Shown: piece by piece, positions 6,958 to 14,354 of the stretch
Numbering within the stretch: the stretch's first letter is position 1
How the letters are laid out: each line of letters starts with the position of its first letter
NCBI GenBank assembly: GCA_023423015.1
Contig: JAFAGE010000385.1
Location: forward strand, 1 to 19,237
DNA from: Bacteroidota bacterium
GTDB taxonomy: Bacteria; Bacteroidota; Bacteroidia; Chitinophagales; Chitinophagaceae
Reading direction: 5' to 3'
DNA length: 19,237 bases
Notes under the pieces: generated by a model
The model's database searches: none
What the model saw: only the letters and a program-made list of their open reading frames with translations
Told to the model about the DNA's origin: nothing
Program-made: the position numbers and the translations under genes

Positions 6958-7713
6958 TTAACCTTTCATCCTGAACGTAAGCGCCGCAAATTCCTCTACG
7001 GATAATTGTTCCGCACGCCGGTTGAACAATGCATCGCTCAACACATCCGCTTCGAATAAATGTTTAGTTGCATTACGAAGCGTTTTACGGCGTTGATTAA
7101 AAGCGGCTTTCACCAGCTGAAACAGTGCTCCTTCGCTGCGGATCGGTGGAGGCTGTTGCCTTGGAACAAACCTGATAACTGCACTTTTCACTTTTGGAGG
7201 TGGGTTGAAGGCAGATTCAGGTACTTCAAATAGATAATCCACGTCGAAAGAAGCCTGAACCAGCACGCTGGTAACTCCATAAGTCTTACTACCTTCCTTC
7301 GCTGCGATCCGCTCTGCTACTTCCTTCTGAAACATACCCACCATAGTTTCAATCAGTGGTTTCCATTCGATAATCCTGAATACGATCTGCGTTGAAATGT
7401 TATAAGGAAAGTTTCCGATTACGGTAAACGGTTCGTCGAATGGTTTCGGAGTGCGAAGGATATCCTCGTGTATTATCCGGCCGCGGAGTTTAGGAAAACG
7501 ATTGCTGAGGTAGGTTACCTTTTCTGCATCAAGTTCAATGCACTTTAACTCGATATCTTTTAAATCAACCAGGTAGCGCGTGAGTGCGCCACCACCGGGA
7601 CCAACCTCTACAAGCCGGCTGAAAGGCCGTTCCATCAAAGTGGCTACTATTCGTTCACTCACCTGTTCATCAACAAGAAAGTGCTGTCCCAGCGATTTTT
7701 TCAACGTGAGCAT
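6958..7713 (-). CDS. rsmA: 16S rRNA (adenine1518/1519-N6)-dimethyltransferase RsmA (KsgA)
   Basis: RsmA dimethylates two adjacent adenines in the 3' terminal hairpin of 16S rRNA during late 30S assembly; its loss gives kasugamycin resistance. The 251-residue protein opens with KKSLGQHFLVD (residues 5-15), has the SAM-binding motif EVGPGGGALT (36-45), the acidic E60 of motif II (KCIELDAEKV), and the catalytic NFPYNIS (101-107). It ends with the small C-terminal domain containing FNQRRKTLRNA. Length is slightly below the E. coli protein (273). It diverges from pdxA across 66 bases; ksgA and pdxA are neighbours in many bacteria. A -7-like box lies 5 bases before the ATG. Confidence 0.97.
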   Translation of the reverse strand: MLTLKKSLGQHFLVDEQVSERIVATLMERPFSRLVEVGPGGGALTRYLVDLKDIELKCIELDAEKVTYLSNRFPKLRGRIIHEDILRTPKPFDEPFTVIGNFPYNISTQIVFRIIEWKPLIETMVGMFQKEVAERIAAKEGSKTYGVTSVLVQASFDVDYLFEVPESAFNPPPKVKSAVIRFVPRQQPPPIRSEGALFQLVKAAFNQRRKTLRNATKHLFEADVLSDALFNRRAEQLSVEEFAALTFRMKG

Positions 7714-7718
7714 GGCTG

Positions 7719-7726
7719 TAAAATTA
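7719..7726 (-). promoter_or_regulatory. -7-like box before rsmA
   Basis: On the minus strand, TAATTTTA (7 of 8 to TAnnTTTG) is followed by CAGCC and then the ATG at 7713. No -33 TTTG is seen at a usual distance in the short divergent gap. Confidence 0.35.
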
Positions 7727-7779
7727 CCGCTATCATGCCATTCCCTCTTTTATTGTATTTTTATTGCTAACATTCGACG

Positions 7780-8880
7780 ATGAGCAACAGCCAGCAAAAG
7801 CCTGTAATTGGAATTTCGATAGGTGATATAAATGGAATAGGTCCTGAACTCGTGATCAAAACTTTTTCTGATCCGCGCACACTGGACCTTTGTACACCCG
7901 TAATTTTTGCTTCAAACAAAGTCATCAATTTTTATCGCAGGTCCGGTGCCGAATCGAGCTTCAACTACCAGATCATCAAAGATATCAACCGGGTTGTGCC
8001 CCGTCAGATCAATATCTTCAATTGCTGGGAAGAAGAAGTGACCATCACTCCCGGCCAACTTAATGAAACTGGCGGAAAATACGCTGTTAAGTCGCTCGTA
8101 ACCGCAGTAAGCGCCTTGCGTGAAAATCGCATACATGGTCTCATAACTGCCCCTATTCATAAGAATAACACGCAAACCGCTGAATTCAATTTCACCGGGC
8201 ACACACCTTATCTGAAAAGCGTTGGAGGCGTTAATGACGTGCTGATGCTTATGGTGGCAGAAAACTTCCGTGTAGGCCTGGTTACAGAACATGTACCTAT
8301 AAGTGAAGTGGCACAGCATATTACCCGGGAAAATCTCCTTTCCAAATTATCAGTACTCAACCAGGCTTTAATCCGCGATTTCGGAATCGATCGTCCTAAA
8401 ATTGCCGTGCTTGGCCTGAATCCTCATGCCGGTGATGAGGGACTGATCGGAAAAGAGGAGCAAACGGTGATAAAACCAGTAATCAAAGAGGCAAAACATA
8501 ATTATATTATTACGGGACCATTCAGCGCAGATGCATTTTTTGCGCGTGGCTATCACAACCGCTTTGATGCAGTGCTGGCGATGTATCACGACCAGGGGCT
8601 GATTCCTTTCAAATCACTCGCCTCATACGAAGGGGTAAATTACACGGCAGGATTGCCATTCGTGAGAACGTCGCCGGATCATGGTACTGCATTCGACATT
8701 GCAGGTTAAAACGTGGCAGACCATACATCCTTTCTGGCAGCACTGTACAGGTGTCTCGACATAATTGAAAAGCGTAATTTTTATCGTGAAAATCATCGCA
8801 ATCCGCTGAAGAAGGTAACCTCTGTGATCCTCGCCAATGCGGTAGACGAAAAGATAGAAGAATCGGGAGAAAACATTTAA
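7780..8880 (+). pseudogene. pdxA: 4-hydroxythreonine-4-phosphate dehydrogenase PdxA, interrupted by an in-frame TAA
   Basis: PdxA oxidises 4-phosphohydroxy-L-threonine in DXP-dependent vitamin B6 synthesis. From ATG 7780 the frame gives 309 residues with GISIGDINGIGPE (11-23), LITAPIHKN (121-129), the three metal-binding histidines H171, H216 (NPHAGDEG) and H270 (MYHDQG), and the substrate motif RTSPDHGTAFDIAG (296-309). It then stops at TAA 8707-8709. The same frame continues without another stop for 56 codons to TAA 8878-8880, reading NVADHTSFLAALYRCLDI and onward, which is the normal PdxA C-terminus. A single A-to-T change (AAA Lys to TAA) would explain the break. All catalytic residues lie before the stop, but the C-terminal helices are lost. 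It could be a real nonsense mutation or a base error in the assembly. A GTG at 8713 could in principle restart translation. Confidence 0.88.
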
Positions 8881-8918
8881 GTCCCTTATTGTTCAACGAA
8901 AATGACATTGCAGCCACT

Positions 8919-9875
8919 GTGAAAAAAACGGGTCTTCTCATTTACATTATTTTACTTTCAGCAGGAATATATGCGCAGTTACCAGCCAGTTTCGAAGCAT
9001 TCAGCGGCAAAGTGCCGGGTTCTGAAGTAAGATTCGATATGGTTCCCATCCCGGCAGGTTCATTCACCATGGGAAGTCCCTCAAATGAAAAAGGCCGTGC
9101 AGAAGAAGAAGGACCGCAGCGTAAAGTTTCTGTTTCCGCATTCTGGATGGGAGCGAAAGAAGTGACGCACGACGAATTCTGGGTATATTTCAACGACGAG
9201 TCAGTGACCAGGAATTCTGATGCAGATGCGGTAACACGACCGACGGCTCAATACATAGATCTTAGCTGGGGCATGGGTAAACAGGGAGGTTTCCCATTTA
9301 ATAGTATGTCGCAGCGCACGGCTTTGATGTACTGCCGCTGGCTATATAAGAAAACAGGAGTATTTTACCGCCTTCCAACCGAAGCAGAATGGGAGTATGC
9401 CTGTCGTGCAGGATCAAAGAGCACATGGCATTTTGGCAACGATGCAGGTAAACTTGGAGAATACGCCTGGCACGAAGGAAATAGCGAAAATAAATATCAG
9501 AAAACAGGTCAAAAAAAGCCAAACGCGTGGGGATTGTACGACATGCTCGGCAACGTGAGTGAATGGACCCTTGACCAATACGATGAAAAATACCTGGCAA
9601 AACTTGCCGACGGAAGCGCGGATCCAATGCCAGAACCAATTAGCCGTTATCCAAAAACATTGAAAGGTGGCGGCTACACAACACCTGCAGAAATGATGCG
9701 ATGCGCGGCGAGGTTCAAGTCGAATTCGAGCTGGAACAGAAGAGATCCTCAAATCCCGAAAAGTAAATGGTGGCTCACCGATGCAGCGGCTGTGGGATTC
9801 CGGATAGTGGCCCCACAAAAACAACCAACGGCAGAAGAAGCCGAAACTTTTTATAACAAATACCTAAGCAAATAA
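8919..9875 (+). CDS. Secreted SUMF1/FGE-fold protein lacking the FGE cysteines
   Basis: This protein has 318 residues from GTG 8919. I chose that start because it gives a clean signal peptide (KKTGLLIYIILLSAGIYA, cleavage before QLPAS); a TTG at 8889 would put ten polar residues in front. The mature part has the formylglycine-generating-enzyme fold signatures: VPIPAGSFTMGS (about 42-53), RLPTEAEWEYACR (151-163), GLYDMLGNVSEW (205-216), RCAARF (261-266) and VGFRIV (292-297). In true FGE, two catalytic cysteines precede the RCAAR motif; here that place reads GGYTTPAEMM and has none. It is therefore unlikely to make formylglycine. No lipobox is present, so it is probably periplasmic or secreted. 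It lies 38 bases after the pdxA frame and 14 bases before the oxidoreductase gene, likely co-transcribed with the latter. Confidence 0.85.
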   Translation: MKKTGLLIYIILLSAGIYAQLPASFEAFSGKVPGSEVRFDMVPIPAGSFTMGSPSNEKGRAEEEGPQRKVSVSAFWMGAKEVTHDEFWVYFNDESVTRNSDADAVTRPTAQYIDLSWGMGKQGGFPFNSMSQRTALMYCRWLYKKTGVFYRLPTEAEWEYACRAGSKSTWHFGNDAGKLGEYAWHEGNSENKYQKTGQKKPNAWGLYDMLGNVSEWTLDQYDEKYLAKLADGSADPMPEPISRYPKTLKGGGYTTPAEMMRCAARFKSNSSWNRRDPQIPKSKWWLTDAAAVGFRIVAPQKQPTAEEAETFYNKYLSK

Positions 9876-9889
9876 CTTAACCGCAAATC

Positions 9890-11227
9890 ATGAACTCATC
9901 TAACGGCAGCTCCCGCAGGGAGTTTGTAAAACACTCATCATTGCTCGCCGGCGGTCTGATCGCCGCGCCGCTTTTTTCAAGAGCAAACGTCTTCTCCGGA
10001 GCCGACGACACCATAAAAGTTGCACTTGTAGGCTGCGGCGGACGTGGAACGGGCGCAGTAGCACAGGCGCTGCTCACAAAACAAAACGTAAAGCTTGTGG
10101 CGATGGCTGACGCTTTTCGCGACAATCTCGACAAATGTTTCAACGCAATTACATCCGATGATCTTTCAGATGTTACCGGCCAACCCGGCAACCTGAAAAA
10201 CAGGATTGCGGTGCCTGAAGAAAACAAGTTTGTAGGATTTGATGCTTATAAACAAGCTATTCCCCTGGCCGATGTAGTAATCCTTGCTACTCCTCCGGGT
10301 TTCAGGCCTGCTCATTTCCAGGAATGTGTGAGCCAGGGTAAACACGTGTTCATGGAGAAACCCGTAGCCACCGATCCTGCAGGTGTGAAGAAAGTGCTCG
10401 ACGCTGCTGAAGTGGCAAAACAGAAAAAGCTGAATGTGGTAGTTGGTTTGCAACGTCATTATCAGAGCTCTTATCTCGAACTGTTCAAAAGAAAAAATCT
10501 CATAGGTGATATCACATCAGCACAAGCCTGGTGGAATAATGATGGTGTATGGGTCAGGAAACGTCAGTATAACCAGACTGAAATGGAATACCAGATGCGC
10601 AACTGGTATTACTTCAACTGGCTTTGCGGCGATCACATCAACGAACAACACATACACAACATCGATGTGATAAACTGGTTCAAAGGCGCTTACCCGGTTA
10701 AGGCCCAGGGCATGGGGGGCCGCGAAGTACGTAAAGGAAAAGACTATGGTGAAATATTCGACCACCACTACGTTGAGTTCACCTATCCCGACGGCACCAT
10801 TCTGAATAGCCAGTGTCGCCACATTCCGGGAACGATGGCCAAAGTTGACGAGCTACTTATTGGAACAAAAGGTAAAATCTACTGCGATGAAGCTTACATA
10901 GCCGATGCGAAAGGAAAAGTGATTTACCGCTTCGATAAAAAGCAGGATAATAACCCATACCAGGCCGAACACGACGAATTATTTGCCGCCGTGGCCAAAG
11001 GTGAATTCAAATTCAGCGACGCAGAAAACGGCGCTAAGAGCACGCTCACGGCACTCATCGGTCGCATGGCCACTTACAGCGGCCAGGTTATTGAATGGGA
11101 CAAGGCGCTCAATTCCGGTATCGACCTGCAGCCAAAAACTCTCGATTGGAATGCGAACCCACCAAATATGCCGAACGAAGACGGACTTTACGCTGTGGCA
11201 GTTCCCGGTAAGACGCACTATGTTTAA
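9890..11227 (+). CDS. Gfo/Idh/MocA family oxidoreductase with Tat signal
   Basis: This 445-residue NAD(P)-binding protein starts with a twin-arginine signal: SRREFVK at 8-14, a hydrophobic stretch SSLLAGGLIAAPLF, and a probable cleavage near residues 32-38. It is therefore predicted to be exported folded with its cofactor. The Rossmann motif VALVGCGGRGTG is at 44-55. The family's EKP motif (MEKPVA, K157) marks the junction to the alpha/beta substrate domain. The cluster GDHINEQHIHNIDVINW (247-263) holds the likely catalytic D/H pair (D248 or D259 with H254 or H256). Related exported oxidoreductases in Bacteroidota are often linked to sugar or polyol metabolism, but the substrate here is unknown. 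GH109 glycosidases share the fold, yet I do not recognise their specific motifs. It follows the FGE-like gene by 14 bases. Confidence 0.87.
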   Translation: MNSSNGSSRREFVKHSSLLAGGLIAAPLFSRANVFSGADDTIKVALVGCGGRGTGAVAQALLTKQNVKLVAMADAFRDNLDKCFNAITSDDLSDVTGQPGNLKNRIAVPEENKFVGFDAYKQAIPLADVVILATPPGFRPAHFQECVSQGKHVFMEKPVATDPAGVKKVLDAAEVAKQKKLNVVVGLQRHYQSSYLELFKRKNLIGDITSAQAWWNNDGVWVRKRQYNQTEMEYQMRNWYYFNWLCGDHINEQHIHNIDVINWFKGAYPVKAQGMGGREVRKGKDYGEIFDHHYVEFTYPDGTILNSQCRHIPGTMAKVDELLIGTKGKIYCDEAYIADAKGKVIYRFDKKQDNNPYQAEHDELFAAVAKGEFKFSDAENGAKSTLTALIGRMATYSGQVIEWDKALNSGIDLQPKTLDWNANPPNMPNEDGLYAVAVPGKTHYV

Positions 11228-11234
11228 GTAGCAC

Positions 11235-11242
11235 TACCTTTA
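11235..11242 (+). promoter_or_regulatory. -7-like box before rluB
   Basis: TACCTTTA (7 of 8 to TAnnTTTG) is followed by CGGC and then ATG 11247. It sits in the 19-base gap after the oxidoreductase stop. A -33 TTTG at the usual distance is not found. Confidence 0.35.
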
Positions 11243-11246
11243 CGGC

Positions 11247-12254
11247 ATGTCTAACTTTGATAAGTTCAGCCGGCGCAACGACAAAGGCGCGAAGCTAAAG
11301 GAGAAGATACGCCAGGAGAAGAAGAAGGCCCGGCAGGAAACAAAGGAGTACTTCGACAAGAAGAAAAAGGAAGCAAAAGCTGCAAAAGAAGGCAGCAGAT
11401 CCACCTCTGTTGTTGTAAAGCCAAGGCACGACACGGCAAAGTCGTCGAAGCTGCAGAGAAAAGCAGGCAAAGACACTCCTTCCCCTGCGCCGGAAATAAA
11501 TGCATCAATGCATGGCGAAATGCCACTGAATAAGTTTGTGGCACATGCCGGCATATCCTCGCGCCGTGATGCCGCAGAATTGGTAAAATCGGGCAAGGTG
11601 TCGGTGAATGGTGCTGTGGTTACAGAGCCCGGCTTCAAGGTTTCCGCCAAAGACGACGTACGTGCTAACGGAAAAAAACTTTTTCCCGCGCGCAAGCTGG
11701 TGTACATACTCCTCAATAAACCCAAGGACCACATTACAACCACAGAAGATCCGGAAGGTAGAAAAACAGTATTGGATATTGTGAAACATGCAACAAGCGA
11801 AAGAGTTTACCCGGTTGGAAGACTTGACAGAAACACCACAGGCGTGTTGCTTCTTACCAACGATGGTGAACTTGCGCAAAAACTTTCGCATCCAAGTTAC
11901 CAGGTGCGTAAGATTTATGAAGCTACGCTCGACAAGCCCCTGACAAAAAAAGATTTTGATGAATTGTTGAAAGGTGTAACCCTTGACGACGGATTTATTG
12001 CACCGGATTCGCTTGCATATGCAGATCCAAAAAACAAAGCGGTAATTGGAATTGAAATACACAGCGGCCGCAATCGTATCGTACGCAGGATGTTTGAGAA
12101 AATCGGCTACGATGTACGCAACCTGGATCGCGTGATGTACGCAAACCTTACCAAGAAAAATGTTGATCGCGGCAAATTCAGATTCCTCCAGGAAAAAGAA
12201 GTACGGCTGCTCAAGTTCATGAATGCATCTTACGCCAAAAAGAAAGGTGAGTGA
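11247..12254 (+). CDS. RsuA/RluB/RluE-type pseudouridine synthase with basic N-terminal extension
   Basis: This enzyme isomerises uridine to pseudouridine in rRNA, most likely 23S, as RluB does. Of 335 residues, 1-91 are a low-complexity, lysine/arginine-rich extension (for example KEKIRQEKKKARQ and KKKKEAKAAKEG). An S4 RNA-binding domain follows from about 92 to 140 (MPLNKFVAHAGISSRRDA...VSVNG). The catalytic domain then has motif GRLDRNTTGVLLLTNDG with the nucleophile D194, and SGRNRIVRRMFE near 272-285. The N-terminal extension is longer than in E. coli RluB/RsuA; similar basic tails occur in Bacteroidota. The stop overlaps the next gene's ATG by one base (TGATG). The RluB-versus-RsuA target cannot be settled from sequence alone; the extended length and S4 domain favour RluB. 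Confidence 0.92.
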   Translation: MSNFDKFSRRNDKGAKLKEKIRQEKKKARQETKEYFDKKKKEAKAAKEGSRSTSVVVKPRHDTAKSSKLQRKAGKDTPSPAPEINASMHGEMPLNKFVAHAGISSRRDAAELVKSGKVSVNGAVVTEPGFKVSAKDDVRANGKKLFPARKLVYILLNKPKDHITTTEDPEGRKTVLDIVKHATSERVYPVGRLDRNTTGVLLLTNDGELAQKLSHPSYQVRKIYEATLDKPLTKKDFDELLKGVTLDDGFIAPDSLAYADPKNKAVIGIEIHSGRNRIVRRMFEKIGYDVRNLDRVMYANLTKKNVDRGKFRFLQEKEVRLLKFMNASYAKKKGE

Positions 12255-12985
12255 TGACAGGCAAATATGTGATTGTTGAAGAAACGAATGACTTCGTTGC
12301 AGTTGATAAACCTTCCGGTTTACTGAGCATACCCGACCGGGAAGGAAGCGAGATTTCCCTTAAAAAATTGTTACGCGATAAATACGGTGAAATATATACG
12401 GTTCACCGGATCGATAAAGATACAAGCGGCCTGATCCTGTTTGCGAGAACCGAAGAGGCGCACCAGTATTTTTCTTCCATGTTTGAAGAACGTGCCGTAG
12501 AAAAGTATTACTTAGGTATTGTAAAAGGAACGCTGGCAGAAAAAACAAAAACGATTGATGCGCCCATTGCGCAGCATAGTCTGAAGAAGAATCTGATGAT
12601 TATACACAAGCGCGGCAAACCTTCAGTTACCGAATACAAAGTGCTGGAAGAATTCGGGAAATATTCGTTCGTGGAATTTAGAATTCACACGGGCCGTACA
12701 CATCAGATCCGAATTCATATGCAACATGTCGGCCATCCCATTGTGTGTGATACATTATATGGCGACGGTTCTCCCGTTCTGCTTTCTTCGATCAAAAAAA
12801 ACTACAACCTCTCCCGGTCCGAATTGGAAGAACGCCCAATATTAGCGAGACTTGGGCTTCATTCATACCGGTTGGTATTTGCCGACATGCACAAGCGTAA
12901 TTACGACATCGCAGCGGATACGCCGAAAGACATGCGCGCGTTGTTGCAGCAACTAAGAAAGTTGAAAAAAGATTCTGTAAAATAA
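12254..12985 (+). CDS. RluA-family pseudouridine synthase, no S4 domain
   Basis: This 243-residue enzyme has the RluA-type motif II VHRIDKDTSGLILFART, with catalytic D54, and motif III IHTGRTHQIRIHMQHVGHP, followed by the conserved DTLYG. The N-terminal S4 domain of RluC/RluD is absent; the protein opens directly with the catalytic fold (VEETNDFVAVDKPSGLLSIP). It should modify rRNA or tRNA uridines; the exact site is not predictable. I prefer ATG 12254 to GTG 12251, because AAAGGTGAG lies just upstream at good spacing and ATG forms a TGATG overlap with the preceding stop, a sign of translational coupling of the two pseudouridine synthases. The gene ends 1 base before the start of a strong terminator stem. 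Confidence 0.93.
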   Translation: MTGKYVIVEETNDFVAVDKPSGLLSIPDREGSEISLKKLLRDKYGEIYTVHRIDKDTSGLILFARTEEAHQYFSSMFEERAVEKYYLGIVKGTLAEKTKTIDAPIAQHSLKKNLMIIHKRGKPSVTEYKVLEEFGKYSFVEFRIHTGRTHQIRIHMQHVGHPIVCDTLYGDGSPVLLSSIKKNYNLSRSELEERPILARLGLHSYRLVFADMHKRNYDIAADTPKDMRALLQQLRKLKKDSVK

Positions 12986-13014
12986 AAATCCCGCGCAATG
13001 CGCGGGATTTTTTT
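12984..13014. terminator. Strong bidirectional rho-independent terminator
   Basis: A perfect 13-base stem runs from 12984-12996 (five A, then TCCCGCGC) to 13000-13012 (GCGCGGGA, then T's) with the loop AAT. Seven T's (13008-13014) follow on the plus strand, and the A-run provides a U-tract on the minus strand. It lies between the converging pseudouridine synthase and peroxiredoxin genes and can serve both. Confidence 0.95.
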
Positions 13015-13032
13015 GTGTATTTACCAAACCCA

Positions 13033-13671
13033 TTATTCAACATTAGGCTGCGGTGTATAGCGCAGGTATGGTTTTACCACCTTAACTCCTTTAGGGAATT
13101 TTTTGACAGCATCTTCTGTAGAAACTGCAGGCACAACGATTACATCCTCACCATGTTTCCAATCAGCAGGAGTAGCTACGCTGTAGTTTGCAGTAAGCTG
13201 CAATGAATCGATCACACGTAAAACTTCATTGAAGTTTCTTCCTGTAGAAGCAGGATAAGTGATCATCAGCTTAATTTTTTTGTCGGGTCCGATTACGAAC
13301 AGCGAACGCACGGTTGCTGTCTCCGACGCATTAGGATGAATCATTCCGTAAAGGTTAGCCACCTTTTTGTCTTCATCTGCAATAAGTGGGAACTCTACAT
13401 TACACTTTTGCGTTTCATTTATATCTTTTACCCAACCAACATGTTTGTCGAGAGGGTCTACACTAACGGCGATTGCCTTAACATTTCTTTTCGCAAATTC
13501 CTGCTGTAACAAAGCAGTTTTACCCAATTCTGTGGTACATACAGGAGTGTAGTCTGCAGGGTGAGAAAAAAGTACACCCCAGCCATTGCCGAGAAATTCG
13601 TAGAAGTCGATTTCACCAGCAGTAGTTGTGGCTTTGAAGTTGGGAGCAATATCCCCAAGACGTAAGCTCAT
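13033..13671 (-). CDS. Peroxiredoxin, 1-Cys (Prx6) type
   Basis: This 212-residue thiol peroxidase reduces hydrogen peroxide and alkyl hydroperoxides in the cytosol. The peroxidatic cysteine is C45 in HPADYTPVCTTELG, preceded by P38 and T42 of the conserved PxxxT/SxxC motif. The supporting arginine is R121 in TATVRSLFVI. The length, the C-terminal extension with WKHGEDVIVVPAVS and the end YLRYTPQP are characteristic of the Prx6 group rather than of AhpC. A second cysteine (C89) matches the position of a non-resolving cysteine seen in Prx6 proteins. ATG 13671 gives the expected N-terminus MSLRLGDIAPNF. It lies 99 bases after rimM; a weak hairpin between them suggests separate transcription. 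Confidence 0.94.
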   Translation of the reverse strand: MSLRLGDIAPNFKATTTAGEIDFYEFLGNGWGVLFSHPADYTPVCTTELGKTALLQQEFAKRNVKAIAVSVDPLDKHVGWVKDINETQKCNVEFPLIADEDKKVANLYGMIHPNASETATVRSLFVIGPDKKIKLMITYPASTGRNFNEVLRVIDSLQLTANYSVATPADWKHGEDVIVVPAVSTEDAVKKFPKGVKVVKPYLRYTPQPNVE

Positions 13672-13700
13672 ACATTAGGTTTTAGAAAATTAGTAAATCG

Positions 13701-13729
13701 AAAAAACGAGATTGCGAATATACCAATCT
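13701..13729 (-). terminator. Possible weak terminator after rimM
   Basis: On the minus strand, AGATTG (13729-13724) pairs with CAATCT (13714-13709) across a 9-base loop. CG and six T's follow (13706-13701). The stem is short and AT-rich, so the call is tentative, but the spacing and U-tract fit the end of the ffh-rpsP-rimM unit. Confidence 0.35.
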
Positions 13730-13770
13730 GACTAATATGTTTTCTTTTTTTATTATGCGACAACAAAATC

Positions 13771-14286
13771 TTAACGAAAGACGTCGAGCAGACCATCAGG
13801 AAGTGTGACGAACACTTTTCTTCCTCTCTGATCTATTTTATCCAGTGTTTCTTCATGTACAGGGATAAGCGCATCCTTTCCTTCGAAACTGATCCTGCAG
13901 AGTAATTGCTGTGGCTGTTCTATCACCTCAAGTATTTCGCCCAGGTCTTCGCCTGCGACAACAATATGAAAACCGAGAAGCGAGACTGGTGCCGATTTGC
14001 GCGCATATTTTTTGAAATCATCTTCGGGCAACCAAACCTGTTTCTGCAACAGCGGACGTGCAGCTTCTTTAGTATCGACGCCTTCTATTTTCAGGTACAC
14101 CTCATCATCCGACTTAATGCGTACCGATTCAATAAAATATGGGAGCATTTCGTCTTTTCGCTGTTCGATAAAAAGATTTTCCAGCCCTTTGAGCGAAGTT
14201 TTTTTGCCAAGGTTGTGCTTCAATATCATTTCTCCCGCGAAACCAAATGTTGCTGCCAGCTTTCCAATCGATAAATAATTCTTCAT
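13771..14286 (-). CDS. rimM: Ribosome maturation factor RimM
   Basis: RimM binds ribosomal protein S19 and assists folding of the 16S rRNA head during 30S assembly. This 171-residue protein has the N-terminal RimM beta-barrel: IGKLAATFGFAGEMILKHN (residues 7-25; the canonical G-K-I-x-x-x-H-G-x-x-G pattern in diverged form) and VYLKIEGVDTKEAARPLLQ (about 64-82). It also has the C-terminal PRC-barrel domain with LLGFHIVVAGEDLGEILEVI, ALIPVHEETLDKID and the final DGLLDVF. It follows rpsP by 68 bases, as in many bacteria. A GC-rich hairpin in that gap may attenuate rimM. trmD, the usual next gene, is absent; a peroxiredoxin gene follows instead. Confidence 0.94.
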   Translation of the reverse strand: MKNYLSIGKLAATFGFAGEMILKHNLGKKTSLKGLENLFIEQRKDEMLPYFIESVRIKSDDEVYLKIEGVDTKEAARPLLQKQVWLPEDDFKKYARKSAPVSLLGFHIVVAGEDLGEILEVIEQPQQLLCRISFEGKDALIPVHEETLDKIDQRGRKVFVTLPDGLLDVFR

Positions 14287-14303
14287 AACTGAAAATAAAC
14301 GAC

Positions 14304-14330
14304 AAAGCCCCGGTAATTAACCCGGGGTTT
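14304..14330 (-). terminator. GC-rich hairpin between rpsP and rimM (terminator or attenuator)
   Basis: CCCCGG (14308-14313) and CCGGGG (14322-14327) form a strong 6-base stem. It extends to an AAA/TTT pairing with one bulged base, around an 8-base AT-rich loop. On the minus strand it is followed by CTTTG and a loose T-rich stretch, so termination is probably partial. Confidence 0.5.
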
Positions 14331-14354
14331 GCCATTGAAAATTATTGCTGGAGA

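Noticed and set aside
8707..8709. Recoding of TAA as an amino acid in pdxA
   Set aside because: TAA ends other intact genes here (for example rpoD, greA, rsmA), and no recoding signal or structure is apparent after the codon. Mutation or base error is simpler.
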